In this document: positions 23,362 to 33,117 of the stretch, piece after piece
Layout: the number at the start of each line of letters is the position of its first letter
Numbering within the stretch: position 1 is the first letter of the stretch
Assembly (NCBI RefSeq): GCF_900316465.1
Contig: NZ_ONDD01000003.1
Coordinates: 119,864 to 183,863 of the forward strand
Length of the DNA: 64,000 bases
Direction: 5' to 3'
DNA from: an uncultured Fibrobacter sp.
Lineage (GTDB): Bacteria; Fibrobacterota; Fibrobacteria; Fibrobacterales; Fibrobacteraceae
Position numbers and translations under genes: made by a program
The notes under the pieces: generated by a model
Told to the model about the DNA's origin: nothing
The model's database searches: none
Seen by the model: the letters and a program-made list of their open reading frames with translations, nothing else

Positions 23362-24531
23362 ATGTTTTGTGTTTATCTTCACGTGCCCTTTTGCAAAAAA
23401 GTTTGCGATTATTGCGATTTTCGCGTAATGCCGTCGCAATCGAAAATTTTTGCCGAGTACGCCGATTTATTGTGTAAGCAAATTGTAAGTTTTTCAAGAG
23501 CGAATCCTGGGCTGCTTGCTTCGGCAAAAACGCTTTATTTGGGGGGCGGTACCCCCTCTGAACTGCCGGCTGAATTTTTGCGCCAAATTTTTGACTGTCT
23601 CGCCTTAGAAGGGCTCGATATCTCCAAATTGAGCGAAGTTTCCATGGAGTTCAATCCGGAATCGACGAGCCGCGAGTCCGTGCGAAATGCGATGGAACTT
23701 GGCGTAAACCGCATCAGTCTTGGACTCCAGACGTTTGACGCTAATTTGTTGAAGGTGGTGGGGCGCTCGCATTCGGTAGAGGCGGGGCTTGATGCCTTGA
23801 ATTTGCTGACCTCTACGCCGAACCTGCAGGTGAATGCGGACTTGATGTTCGATTTGCCCGGGCAAACGGTCGAGGGCTTCTTGGCTGATGTGGACCGCCT
23901 TTCGGATTTTCCGCTTAACCACGTGAGCTTTTACGGATTGAACGTGTCGCCGCGTTCTCGGCTTGGGCATCGCGTGGATCGTGGGGAACTTGCCGTAAAC
24001 GAAGACCTTTACGAACCCATGTACATGGGCGGTGTCGAAATTCTGGAACGCAAGGGGCTAATGCGTTACGAAGTCTCGAACTTTGCGAGGCCCGGTTTTG
24101 AAAGCGTTCACAACCAGAACTACTGGAATCGCGGTGAATATATCGGTTTTGGTCCCGGCGCCCATAGCTATTTAGGGAAAATTCGCTATTATGCCCCCGA
24201 AATTTACCCGCGGTGGCGTGATTACGTGAAATCCGGCTGCCCGGAATCGGCTCTTTCGGTGGACCGGCTGAGGCGTGAAGACGAAATTATGGAGCTTTTG
24301 TGGCTTTCGCTTCGCCAAAGCAAGGGAATTGCGACTGAAGATCTCGAAAAAATGGGAATCTCTTTGGATAAATCGGTGTGTGAACGATGGATTTCGAGGG
24401 GTTTTCTGAAACAAGGTAATCTGTTAAATTCATTACAAATTAAATCCAATTTGAGCCTTAATGGTCGTGGCTGGATTTTTATGGACGAAATTGTCACGGA
24501 TTTGGCCAATTCTTATTCCAACTTGGAATAA
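23362..24531 (+). CDS. hemW: HemW-like radical SAM protein (coproporphyrinogen III oxidase family)
   Basis: 389 aa from the ATG at 23362; a TTG at 23353 with TATTTT 7 nt upstream is an alternative. The radical SAM cluster motif is HVPFCKKVCDYCDF (Cys11, Cys15, Cys18). LGGGTPSEL, MEFNPES, NRISLGLQTFD and NADLMFDLPGQT fit HemN/HemW. GPGAHSYLG is the HemW-type segment. HemW proteins are heme chaperones; true HemN has a further cysteine (CxxxCxxCxC), not seen here because Phe follows. The ribosome-binding site is not clear. Confidence 0.85.
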   Translation: MFCVYLHVPFCKKVCDYCDFRVMPSQSKIFAEYADLLCKQIVSFSRANPGLLASAKTLYLGGGTPSELPAEFLRQIFDCLALEGLDISKLSEVSMEFNPESTSRESVRNAMELGVNRISLGLQTFDANLLKVVGRSHSVEAGLDALNLLTSTPNLQVNADLMFDLPGQTVEGFLADVDRLSDFPLNHVSFYGLNVSPRSRLGHRVDRGELAVNEDLYEPMYMGGVEILERKGLMRYEVSNFARPGFESVHNQNYWNRGEYIGFGPGAHSYLGKIRYYAPEIYPRWRDYVKSGCPESALSVDRLRREDEIMELLWLSLRQSKGIATEDLEKMGISLDKSVCERWISRGFLKQGNLLNSLQIKSNLSLNGRGWIFMDEIVTDLANSYSNLE

Positions 24532-24668
24532 TTTGCGTTGGAAATGCCTTGAGATTCCTATCACAACGTAAATTTTTGTTGTCCGTTTTCTAAAAAAAAA
24601 TCATATCTTTGGAGTATATGTTATGCAAAGTTTTCTTTGCGTAAGTGGAGTCATTTGTAGAGGTCAGA

Positions 24669-27383
24669 ATGCAGTCTGTAAAAAAACATATTCTTTCGCT
24701 GATGTTGCTCGCGTTGCTTAGTCTTGCAGCGGGTGTTTTTGCGCAGGAAACTATTGACTGCATTGACTACAGCGGCCAGCCCGATGTGCGTTGCAAGTAC
24801 TACCGCATTTTTGATACCCGTGGAGCCATTCTTTACGTGGTTCCGCCCGAAGCTAAACTTGTCAAGGCGAATGCAATTCCGGGTGCTTCGTTCTATGTGC
24901 TTGCCCCGGATGAAAAGAATTATGGCCGCGACACGTTGACGCTGGAACTTTCAGAAGATTCTTCTATCGTCAAGAATCTCAGGGCTGTCCAGGGCGATCC
25001 GGATTCCGGCCTCGTGAAGCTTCGCGTGGGCAGCAAATATGAACTCAAGAACTTTAGACTCGGAACGTCCGAAGATGCCGATGCGACTGACCCGATTATA
25101 AGCCTGGTCTACAACTTCTATGTGCCGTACCTCAAGTACATTGTTGAAGGCAAGGAAGTGACGGATGCTTCCAAACTTCAGTACGAAGTGGGCGATACCA
25201 TGCAAGTCGATGTCGAGGCGATTATCCCGTTTGGACCTGCCAAGGGCCGCGTGGATTCGACCCTGAAGAGAACTTTCTATTTCAAGGCTTTCGGTGAAAG
25301 CGAAAACCTCCAGTTCTTGAGCGATGGTGGAGTAAACCTGAAGCAAAGTGACAACACCATTCGCTTAAATATTGATAACGGCAAGGGCAAGTTCAAGGTG
25401 GTTGCAACCAAGGCCGTTGATGACGGCTCGACGTTCAGCATGAATGCCTTTGACAACGGCAAGGATTCCGTGGGCGACACCAAGTTCATTCTGAGTGATC
25501 CGTTCCCGGGCGAATACCAGTTCGTGAACCCCAATATGCCGACGCTGGACAATGCCGCTATTTACGATACCGATGGCGATGGCATTGGCGATAGCATTGC
25601 GACCTGGTTCGGCGGTAAGACTGATTCCATGGACGTGAAGGATTTCTTCTACAGCTGGCCGAGCGACAAGTCTCTTGATAAGTACAGTGGTGATGTCAAG
25701 CAAGATGGCGATATCTATGGACTGCCCGATGTCAAGGTTGAAATTCAGGGCGATGACGCTAAGGGAATCGTAAAGGCTTATGTTTGCTCGATTGGAAACC
25801 GCTGCGACACTCTCGAAACCACTTTGAACGACAGCATTGGTGCTGCTATTCAGACGGCAACCTTGGTCAAGGGCAATGAAGGAACGGATACCTTGATTGT
25901 TCGCTTTAACAAGGACATGGATCCGTCTTGGACAAGCGGTCGCGGTTTGAAACTCAATGGCGAAGCAATCGATGTGGATGCAATCTCCAAGAAGGGAACC
26001 CAGTGGGTCTTCACGGTAGAGTCGGGCGTTGTGTCTGTGGGCGATATGCTCAAGATCGAAACCATTTGCGATAAGCATCTTTGCCCCGATGGAATCCTGA
26101 CTGCCGCCGACGGTGTGCCGACGAGCAGGAACAACCAGGAAGTCCCGGTGAAGAATGCAGGCCGCATTTTCGTGGACAACGACAAGAACGGATTCTATGA
26201 CCGCGATGGCGATGGCCGCATGGACTCTACCTCGCTTGGCTTTGAAACTCCGATTACCGAAGAAGATCTCAAGAAGATGGACATCACCTTCTACTGGCTC
26301 GACAACGATGGTGAACTGGTGGCTATCAAGCCGAATCTTGCTAATCTCACCCTTTCGGAAGACGGCACCCTGCTTGGCTATGCTCTTGATCCCGAAGAAT
26401 ATGACATCAAGAAATTGCTGACAGGAATTGACAAGTCCTATTCGAAGGATGGCAAGACTGAATACGGCTATGCCTCGATTGTCAATAAGGTTGCTGTCGA
26501 AGATAAGGAATCGGAAGAAGAAATGATGTATGGAATGAACGACTACATGGCTCCGGTCATCTCGTCGACGTTCCTGTATCCGGAATCGTTCCAGATGATG
26601 GAACCGGATAAATTCAAGATTAGCTTCTCTGAAGCGATGGACAAGAATAACGTGGAACTTTCTGATGACTGCCTTGCGTTCTATGTCGATGGCGCCTGGG
26701 TGCATTACAGCCTGAAGTCTTCGGAATGGAGCGATGATGGCCGCGAATTGGTCCTGTACATGGAAGCCGGTGAAGATCTTGCAACCCGCATGAATCCTGC
26801 AGACTCCGTGCGCTTTGATAACTTCACGAGTGGTCTTGTCGACAAGAGCGGGAACAAGGTGTCTGAACTTGCTCCGACTGTTATGGTGGAAGGCGACCCG
26901 CGCGTAATCATGAAGACTAATTCGTTTGCGGACTTGAACAAGGCTGAAGAACTCAGCGATCGCGTGAAGCCGTTCACGATTGAACATGTGAAGGAAGCCA
27001 AGGATGCTTCTGACCAGTCTTCGCTGGGTGTGCTCATGGATATTGGCTATTCGACCATCATGGGCAAGGATGACAAGGGCGAAACTGTGCCGAACATGGA
27101 AGATATCGGACTCCATTGGGAATTGTATGTGTACACCAATATTGGCAACTACGTTGGTGGCGCTTCGGGCAGTATCGCTTGTGATGACCCGTTCTTTGAC
27201 GGTAACTGCCTTGAAAATCCGGATAAACTCTATGTCCGTTGGAATATGCGTGCCAAGAATGGCCGCAGGGTAGGTGCCGGCATTTATTTGGCAAAGTTCA
27301 AAGTTAAGGTTTACGGTGCAAAGGAAGATTTTAAGGTTGAAAGAATCTTTAGATGGGGCGTTTCTGCAAAGAAGTCTAAGTAA
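24669..27383 (+). CDS. Giant secreted multi-domain protein, paralogue of the next gene
   Basis: 904 aa from the ATG at 24669, chosen because GAGGTC lies just upstream and MQSVKKHILSLMLLALLSLAAGVFAQ is a signal peptide. Contains Asp-rich DTDGDGIGDS and DNDKNGFYDRDGDGRMDS segments like thrombospondin type-3 calcium loops, SbsA Ig-like segments with a conserved FxxxM/SEAMDKNN pattern (GTDTLIVRFNKDMDPSW, PDKFKISFSEAMDKNNV), and a C-terminal FlgD-Ig-like strand set (VRWNMRAKNGRRVGAGIYLAKFKVKV) ending in a Lys-rich tail. Extracellular or outer surface; inferred role in adhesion or gliding-like surface structure. Followed after 23 nt by a larger paralogue in the same operon. Confidence 0.78.
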   Translation: MQSVKKHILSLMLLALLSLAAGVFAQETIDCIDYSGQPDVRCKYYRIFDTRGAILYVVPPEAKLVKANAIPGASFYVLAPDEKNYGRDTLTLELSEDSSIVKNLRAVQGDPDSGLVKLRVGSKYELKNFRLGTSEDADATDPIISLVYNFYVPYLKYIVEGKEVTDASKLQYEVGDTMQVDVEAIIPFGPAKGRVDSTLKRTFYFKAFGESENLQFLSDGGVNLKQSDNTIRLNIDNGKGKFKVVATKAVDDGSTFSMNAFDNGKDSVGDTKFILSDPFPGEYQFVNPNMPTLDNAAIYDTDGDGIGDSIATWFGGKTDSMDVKDFFYSWPSDKSLDKYSGDVKQDGDIYGLPDVKVEIQGDDAKGIVKAYVCSIGNRCDTLETTLNDSIGAAIQTATLVKGNEGTDTLIVRFNKDMDPSWTSGRGLKLNGEAIDVDAISKKGTQWVFTVESGVVSVGDMLKIETICDKHLCPDGILTAADGVPTSRNNQEVPVKNAGRIFVDNDKNGFYDRDGDGRMDSTSLGFETPITEEDLKKMDITFYWLDNDGELVAIKPNLANLTLSEDGTLLGYALDPEEYDIKKLLTGIDKSYSKDGKTEYGYASIVNKVAVEDKESEEEMMYGMNDYMAPVISSTFLYPESFQMMEPDKFKISFSEAMDKNNVELSDDCLAFYVDGAWVHYSLKSSEWSDDGRELVLYMEAGEDLATRMNPADSVRFDNFTSGLVDKSGNKVSELAPTVMVEGDPRVIMKTNSFADLNKAEELSDRVKPFTIEHVKEAKDASDQSSLGVLMDIGYSTIMGKDDKGETVPNMEDIGLHWELYVYTNIGNYVGGASGSIACDDPFFDGNCLENPDKLYVRWNMRAKNGRRVGAGIYLAKFKVKVYGAKEDFKVERIFRWGVSAKKSK

Positions 27384-27406
27384 GGATTTTTTCCGAGGGT
27401 ACGAAC

Positions 27407-30400
27407 ATGAGAAAAACATTTAAATACTTTTCGATGGTTTTACTGTCTGCAGCGGCAAGCTACGCTGCAGGCGTAGATTACCCTACTCCGGAAAATCCGG
27501 CGACGGGTATTTGGATTCAGCAGATTGGCGATATCGTGCCGCATTCTGCGACCAAGGCCACGCTGTACTATACCAAGTACGAGCAGAGCGACCGCGTCAA
27601 GAGTATCAGTTACCAGTACAATGGTGCTGGCTACTTGCTGATGAAACCCTCTGACAAGAAGACTCTTTGTACAGAAGGTGATGGCATGGAAGGTGCCGAT
27701 GGTATTGTTCACCACCCGGATGGCGACCTGTTGGTGGCCGGTCAGGGCGAACGCATTTTCAAGGTGAGCAAGACTGCCAAGGAAAATGGCGGAGCATGCC
27801 GTGTCGCAAGGGCTACTCCTGCAACGCGTAAGGGCGGTTTCTGGCATTTGATGATGGACCCGAAGGGTGATAACCTTTGGGCTGCCGGTATTCCGGGCTA
27901 TCTGTACCGTTTCTCGACGAAAACCGATCCGCAAAACAATAACTTTGCAACGACCGGTTATCAGGTTGAATTGAGACCCAAGGGACCGAAGCACACCTCT
28001 GAAGAAGACAAGAAACTGGCGACCGTGATTTGGGACGGTGATGGTACTGCCTTCTTTACGCGTTCTGACTATTTCGGCGGTGGCTGCGAAGCTGGCGGCG
28101 GATATAGGGCCTGTACGGAACAGGAACGCAAGAATAAAAACAACCTCAAGGATTCGTATTTCGGCGTGTTTACCGATACGACCTGGGTGACGGTGACCAA
28201 TGCGAACCGCGGTACGTATGGCGGAAATGTCGGTGATAAGGTCATCACTTCTGTCGATACTAAGGTTTTGATTGACTCGTTGGAAGGTGCTCATGGTGGC
28301 GCCTACGATACTTATTCCAAAACGATCTTTGTGTTCGGTGGTTCTCGCATTGTGCAGATCCAGCCCTATCGCGAAGGTGGCGAAGTCAAGGCGAAAGTCG
28401 TTGCGACTATTGACCTCCGTGAATATTTCTTTGAAGAATCTAAGACGAATTTGAGTGGCCCGAGAACCAGTGGCGTGGGCTGGCGTTTGGACCAGGGTAC
28501 CACGGATGGCTATGGTCACCTTTTTGTGGCTTCTAATACGGGTCACATGATTTTTGTGGATTATGCCGCAAACCCCAAGAAGTTGATTAATGACAACGTT
28601 TTGATTCATGTGCAGTGGATTGACAACTACCTTGATGACTTGGCTCCGCTTTCGGGCGTGGGCGTGATTCGTGAAGGTGGTAATTCGGGTGGCGACGAAG
28701 AATTTTCGAGCGCTTCTCAGAGCAGCTCTTCGCTGGTGGAATATCATGAATCTTCGAGCAGCGCAAAGTCTAGCAGCAGCGGCGGTTCTAACCTGAGCTC
28801 CGGCGGCAATGGCAATAGCTCCGCTGGCGATGGCACCAGTTCTGGCGGAAACGGCAATGGCTCTAGCAGCAGCGACGGTTCTTCTAACCTGAGCTCTGGC
28901 GGCAATGGCAATAGCTCCGCTGGCGATGGCACCAGTTCTGGCGGAAACGGCAATGGCTCTAGCAGCAGCGATGGTTCTTCTAACCTGAGCTCTGGCGGCA
29001 ATGGCAACAGCTCCGCTGGCGATGGCACCAGTTCTGCAGGTAACGGTAATGGCTCTAGCGGTAATGACGGCTCTAGCAGCAATAGCAATGGTAACGGCTC
29101 TAGCAGCAGTGAACAGGGCAATGGCGAAGATGTGGGTGGCAATTCTTCTTCGAGCCGTACTATCGGAACAGGCGAAGATGAAGGTGAATCCAGTTCTTCG
29201 AGAGGCCAGTATTTCGGTGCTGAAGACTATGACGAAGATCCGGGTACGGGCTTCGATGAATACCCGTCTGCCGATGACTTTGAAAAGGGTGATTCCCTTG
29301 TTTCTAAGACGGTTGTTCTTAGCCCGACTGATCCGGATCCGAGTGACCCCAATGTGGTCGTTGTCAACGGCAACCACTATAAGTTGACGAATGACCCCAA
29401 GGGAATCCCGATGGATTTGCGTTATAACTCCGGCCTGGATTCTGCCAAGGTGGGCGATGTCGTTGCCATTACCTTGGATAAGGATAAGGTCAAGAAATAT
29501 TTCGACTCTCCGGATTCTCTCCGCATTGTTTCGAAGACCGGTGTGAAAATCGTTGACCCGACGGATGGCTCCAAGAATGAATCCCTGGTTGTCAATGCCG
29601 ATGGTTCCGTGACGATTTTCGTAACGGCTGACGAAGTGGTTCAGGGCGGCTCGATCAAGGTGTACGGTGGTAATGAAATGGTCATTATCGACAACATCAA
29701 CTTCTACGATCCGATTCCGGATACTCGCGTCGGCTACATCAAGGATACCGACGGCGACATGGATTTGGACTATGTAGAAATTCTGCTGGATGATACGTTG
29801 TCTTCGAGCTACTATCTGGATGGTGTGAAACTGGTGATTGGCAAGGATACCTTGAATTGCGTGAACCCCATGCTGAACACGGCTCGCGACCGTATTTTGG
29901 TTTCTCGTGTGGATGAGTCTCTTCCCTTGCCGGGCGTTGGCGAATTCCCGAAGGATGCCAAGGCTTTGGTGATTTATGGCGACAAGGCTAGCGATGGTGC
30001 GACCTATGTGCGTGAATCAGCGATTGTGGAAGTGGGCAGCAATGTGATTAAGGATGCCTTCGCTATTCGCAATGCGAACGGTCTTGACTCGCTGTTCTTG
30101 CAGTATAACATTGATTTGTTCCCGGTAGATATCGGCATGCCTGAAATGTTGGTCATGATCAAGCAGAGTGCCGAACGCTATGGCTTCGATGTGGATCAGA
30201 TCAAGAAGGTCTACATGCCTGCCAAGGATATCGTGATTTTGGTTGGCAAGAACTTCAAGTTGAAGGGTAGTGACAAGGATAGCGTGTCGCTGTATCCGGG
30301 TGTAACCTTCACGAACTTGCCTTACATTACCTCTGACGAATATGAACGCGAAGTTCCTGTTCAGGTGGTTGACAGATTTCCGATGGTTCAGAATGTGGAA

Positions 30401-31630
30401 TACTGGGATACCGATGGCGATGGCGTTCTCGACCAGATCGTGACCGTGTTCGACAAGAAGTTGACAAAGGAAGATCTCGATGGATCGCTCTACATGAGCT
30501 TCCCGTGGTACAGCTATCGCGGAATGATGATCCAGTTGCAGGCTCAGCCTGAAAACATGAAGATCGATCCGAAGGATTCGACTCGCGTTGTCTGGGATGT
30601 TATCTCGACGACAAGGCTTGCTTCTGGTATCACGAGCATTCCGGAAGACTTGCCGCAGGCAACGGTCTATACCTACTACAAGATCTTTGGCGAAACCTTC
30701 GTGAACGAAGACGTGGCTCCGCTGGTTGACAAGATGGCACCGGTCGTTGCTAGCGCAACGCTCAGCTACGGCAAGAAGGCCGATACTCTTGAAATCAAGT
30801 TCTCGGAACCGATTCTCACGAAGAAGCTTAAGGGAACCGATTACTTCTCCTATATTCATGGCGAAGAAACAATCGAGCTGACCCCGACAAGAATTGACTG
30901 GTCTCCGGATGGCCTTACCGCAAAGCTCGTCTTTAACGGTAGCGATGGCACGATTATGCCGGGTGACTCCATTGTGGTCCATAAGGGTGCTAAGGATGCA
31001 ATTAAGGATAACTACGGTAACATCGCTGGTGAAAATCCGCAGGCGGTTATTATCGGTGGTCTCTTGAACCACTTGGTCGAAGCCACTCAGATGGGTACTT
31101 TCGACATCAATGATGATACCCCGAAGGAAGATGCTGACGGCAAGAGCTACACGCTGCAGACTGTCAGCTCTGTGAACCTGCGCTATGTGCCGGGATCGAC
31201 GACCAAGGAAGATATGGAAAAGGAGGGCGCGCTTGGACAGTTGGTGCAGCTCGGCGAACGCTTTGTACCGCAGCTCCTGGACCGTGCCCAGGTATCTGCC
31301 GACGGTACGTATGATCCGTCTGTGCTCGATTCCTTGAAGCCCGAAGATGTGTACATCTCGTTCATCGTGAACTACTTCGATCACTTGGGCCAGTACGTGA
31401 ACGACACCATTATCACGGTGCCTTGCGAAAGCCCGAAGTTCGGCGGTAACTGCCTTGAAACCGACAAGAAGGTCTTTGTGAACTGGAACTTCAAGGATCA
31501 CAAGGGACGTTTCGTTGGAACGGGCGTGTACACCGTGCAGTTCAAGATGGTTGTCCGCTACGAAGACAAGAAGATTGTCGAAGAGATCAAGGACAAGTGG
31601 GGCGTCCGCCGCAAGAAACACAAGAAGTAG
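27407..31630 (+). CDS. Giant secreted protein with propeller-like N-terminus, Ser/Gly repeats and Ig-like C-terminus
   Basis: 1407 aa. Signal peptide MRKTFKYFSMVLLSAAASYAAG; GAGGG ~8 nt before the ATG. Residues ~20-430 have repeated strand patterns (GIVHHPDGDLLVAGQGERIFKVS, GFWHLMMDPKGDNLWAAGIPGYLYRFS) of a beta-propeller. A ~150-residue Ser/Gly/Asn linker contains three 32-residue repeats (see 28787-29074). The rest has DTDGDMDLDYVEI and DTDGDGVLDQIVTVFDKKL calcium-type loops, SbsA-like EIKFSEPILTKK, and ends with WNFKDHKGRFVGTGVYTVQFK plus a Lys-rich tail, matching the end of the previous protein. Function unknown; surface location inferred. Confidence 0.78.
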   Translation: MRKTFKYFSMVLLSAAASYAAGVDYPTPENPATGIWIQQIGDIVPHSATKATLYYTKYEQSDRVKSISYQYNGAGYLLMKPSDKKTLCTEGDGMEGADGIVHHPDGDLLVAGQGERIFKVSKTAKENGGACRVARATPATRKGGFWHLMMDPKGDNLWAAGIPGYLYRFSTKTDPQNNNFATTGYQVELRPKGPKHTSEEDKKLATVIWDGDGTAFFTRSDYFGGGCEAGGGYRACTEQERKNKNNLKDSYFGVFTDTTWVTVTNANRGTYGGNVGDKVITSVDTKVLIDSLEGAHGGAYDTYSKTIFVFGGSRIVQIQPYREGGEVKAKVVATIDLREYFFEESKTNLSGPRTSGVGWRLDQGTTDGYGHLFVASNTGHMIFVDYAANPKKLINDNVLIHVQWIDNYLDDLAPLSGVGVIREGGNSGGDEEFSSASQSSSSLVEYHESSSSAKSSSSGGSNLSSGGNGNSSAGDGTSSGGNGNGSSSSDGSSNLSSGGNGNSSAGDGTSSGGNGNGSSSSDGSSNLSSGGNGNSSAGDGTSSAGNGNGSSGNDGSSSNSNGNGSSSSEQGNGEDVGGNSSSSRTIGTGEDEGESSSSRGQYFGAEDYDEDPGTGFDEYPSADDFEKGDSLVSKTVVLSPTDPDPSDPNVVVVNGNHYKLTNDPKGIPMDLRYNSGLDSAKVGDVVAITLDKDKVKKYFDSPDSLRIVSKTGVKIVDPTDGSKNESLVVNADGSVTIFVTADEVVQGGSIKVYGGNEMVIIDNINFYDPIPDTRVGYIKDTDGDMDLDYVEILLDDTLSSSYYLDGVKLVIGKDTLNCVNPMLNTARDRILVSRVDESLPLPGVGEFPKDAKALVIYGDKASDGATYVRESAIVEVGSNVIKDAFAIRNANGLDSLFLQYNIDLFPVDIGMPEMLVMIKQSAERYGFDVDQIKKVYMPAKDIVILVGKNFKLKGSDKDSVSLYPGVTFTNLPYITSDEYEREVPVQVVDRFPMVQNVEYWDTDGDGVLDQIVTVFDKKLTKEDLDGSLYMSFPWYSYRGMMIQLQAQPENMKIDPKDSTRVVWDVISTTRLASGITSIPEDLPQATVYTYYKIFGETFVNEDVAPLVDKMAPVVASATLSYGKKADTLEIKFSEPILTKKLKGTDYFSYIHGEETIELTPTRIDWSPDGLTAKLVFNGSDGTIMPGDSIVVHKGAKDAIKDNYGNIAGENPQAVIIGGLLNHLVEATQMGTFDINDDTPKEDADGKSYTLQTVSSVNLRYVPGSTTKEDMEKEGALGQLVQLGERFVPQLLDRAQVSADGTYDPSVLDSLKPEDVYISFIVNYFDHLGQYVNDTIITVPCESPKFGGNCLETDKKVFVNWNFKDHKGRFVGTGVYTVQFKMVVRYEDKKIVEEIKDKWGVRRKKHKK
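28787..29074 (+). repeat. Three 96-bp tandem repeats inside the 1407-aa gene
   Basis: Units at 28787, 28883 and 28979 encode a 32-residue block beginning SNLSSGGNGNSSAGDGTSS. The first two are nearly identical at the DNA level; the third diverges in its second half. Confidence 0.85.
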
Positions 31631-31685
31631 GGGCGGCTGCGCCGCAGTTAATAGTACTCAGTTACGAGTTCTGAGCAAAAAAATG

Positions 31686-31716
31686 AAAAGTGATCGCCTT
31701 CGGCGGTCACTTTTTG
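31686..31716 (+). terminator. Terminator of the giant-protein operon
   Basis: AAAGTGATCGCC-TTC-GGCGGTCACTTT followed by TTT. Confidence 0.75.
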
Positions 31717-31726
31717 TATAAGCATA

Positions 31727-31757
31727 AAAGAAAACGTCTGAATTATCTTCAGACGTT
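31727..31757 (-). terminator. Terminator of the sigma-factor gene
   Basis: AACGTCTGA / TCAGACGTT (31733-31757) followed on the minus strand by TTCTTTTATG. Confidence 0.65.
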
Positions 31758-31791
31758 AAATGGTTTTAGATTGTTGCGCGAATGTGGAAAA

Positions 31792-31813
31792 GGGGTCCAG
31801 GGGGCGGAGCCCC
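31792..31813. repeat. GC-rich element, copy 1 (GGGGTCCAGGGGGC type)
   Basis: GGGGTCCAGGGGG-CGGAGCCCC; a related element occurs at 32879 and 61303. Confidence 0.5.
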
Positions 31814-31835
31814 ATGCGTCATAGGCAGCGATTAA

Positions 31836-32648
31836 TTATTTATTAATCGCTGCGAGGAATGCGTCCTTCTTGTCCTGCAAGAATTCCTTGCTGTTGTATT
31901 TGCGGATACGGCGGAGAGCCTGGTCACGCAACTGACGGACGCGTTCGTGGGAAATGTTCATGGATTCGCCCACTTCACGAAGCGTCTGCGGAGCTTCCTG
32001 GTTGATGCCGAAGATGCCGGTAATCACCTTGGCTTCGCGTTCCGGAAGCTGTTCCATGAGGTCGCGGGCCAAAGCTTCGACGCTCTGGATTTCGGATTCG
32101 TTTTCCGGGTTCGTTGCGGTACCGTCGGGGAGCACTTCGGCATACGTTGCCTTGGAGTCTGCCTTGAGCGGGCTGTCGAACGAAACGCCACGCTGACCGA
32201 TCTGGATAAGTTCGCGGATTTCTTCGTTGATTTCCTTACCGCGGCTCTGTTCGTGCAAAGCCTTACGCACGCGGAGGTGCTGGTTAGCCGGCAAACGAAT
32301 CAGGTTGCCCTGTTCGTTAATGGCACGGGTAATGTATGCCTTAATCCACCACACGCCGTAACTGATGAACTTAAGACCACGGGTATGTTCAAAGGATTCG
32401 ATAGCACGTACAAGACCCATGGCGCCTTCGCTCACCAAGTCCGGCAGCGGAATCGGGCAACCACGGTATTGAATAGCGACTTTCAAAACGAAACGCATGT
32501 TGGCAGAAATAAGCTTCTTACGGGCGATCTTGTCGCCTTCTTTAGCTTTCTGGAACAGAATCTGCTCTTCTTCACGAGAGAGGGGAGCTGTGCGTCTAAT
32601 ATCTTCGAGGTAACGTTTTAGAGTAGTATCAGTAGAATCAATATGCAT
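31836..32648 (-). CDS. RpoD/SigA-family RNA polymerase sigma factor, short form
   Basis: 270 aa; region 1.1 is absent. Region 1.2 (LKRYLEDIRRTAPLSREEEQILFQKAK), region 2 (LVSEGAMGLVRAIESFEHTRGLKFISYGVWWIKAYITRAI, the 2.3-2.4 -10 recognition helix), region 3, and region 4.2 (TLREVGESMNISHERVRQLRDQALRRIRK) are intact. It recognises promoters with core polymerase. The short length fits either a group 2 sigma or the compact principal sigma that some phyla use; a genome-wide check is needed to decide. AAGG lies ~8 nt before the ATG. Monocistronic. Confidence 0.93.
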   Translation of the reverse strand: MHIDSTDTTLKRYLEDIRRTAPLSREEEQILFQKAKEGDKIARKKLISANMRFVLKVAIQYRGCPIPLPDLVSEGAMGLVRAIESFEHTRGLKFISYGVWWIKAYITRAINEQGNLIRLPANQHLRVRKALHEQSRGKEINEEIRELIQIGQRGVSFDSPLKADSKATYAEVLPDGTATNPENESEIQSVEALARDLMEQLPEREAKVITGIFGINQEAPQTLREVGESMNISHERVRQLRDQALRRIRKYNSKEFLQDKKDAFLAAINK

Positions 32649-32714
32649 TTTATAACCTTACATCCTTAATATCGTATTTTTTTAAGCAAGATGCGTGCCA
32701 AAAGTGTAAAAAAT

Positions 32715-32744
32715 TTGCAAAGTGTATCAAATTTCCCGTATATT
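32715..32744 (+). promoter_or_regulatory. Orphan promoter in the long intergenic region
   Basis: TTGCAA - 18 nt - TATATT, pointing right toward a gene-free structured tract. Confidence 0.5.
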
Positions 32745-32878
32745 GTCACACTTTCATGAATTTTGTCTCCAAATTTAGAAAAGTTGTCTGTGAATTTCAA
32801 CTATTGTCGTGAATTTGTGACATTTACCGAGCTTGGGGGGGGCGCAGACATAGTGTGTGCGGACTTATGAGAAAATTT

Positions 32879-32919
32879 GGGGTTTTAGGGGCTTGCCCCC
32901 TAGGAGAGGGGGTAAAGGA
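32879..32919. repeat. GC-rich element, copy 2
   Basis: GGGGTTTTAGGGGC-TTGCCCCCTAGGAGAGGGGGTAAAGGA in segments; shares the CCCTAGGAGA-GGGGTA core with 61303-61340. Confidence 0.6.
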
Positions 32920-33111
32920 GGACTCGTCGATGGCCTGGCCGCTAAGCGAACATTCCGGAACGGCCATGTGAGCGTGCGGAGCAGGCTGAGTCGAGGCCGT
33001 ATTTAGGGGGAGGCATACCCCTTACAGACCGTTCGGCTCTATTTCTAACAAAAAAAATGTAATGTTGCCACACGGCAAAAATTGAATTCCAAATTTTGAA
33101 TTCCGAATTAG

Positions 33112-33117
33112 TATATT
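33112..33117 (+). promoter_or_regulatory. Predicted -10 close to the methyltransferase start
   Basis: TATATT, then 9 nt and ATG at 33127; no Shine-Dalgarno. Confidence 0.45.

Noticed and set aside
28787..29074. CRISPR-like regular repeats
   Set aside because: Units are 96 bp, contiguous without spacers and coding for a Ser/Gly linker; this is a protein repeat.
25365..29377. Two very long minus-strand open frames (684 and 645 codons)
   Set aside because: Antisense to the two giant secreted genes; low-complexity His/Arg/Ile-rich translation typical of a shadow frame.
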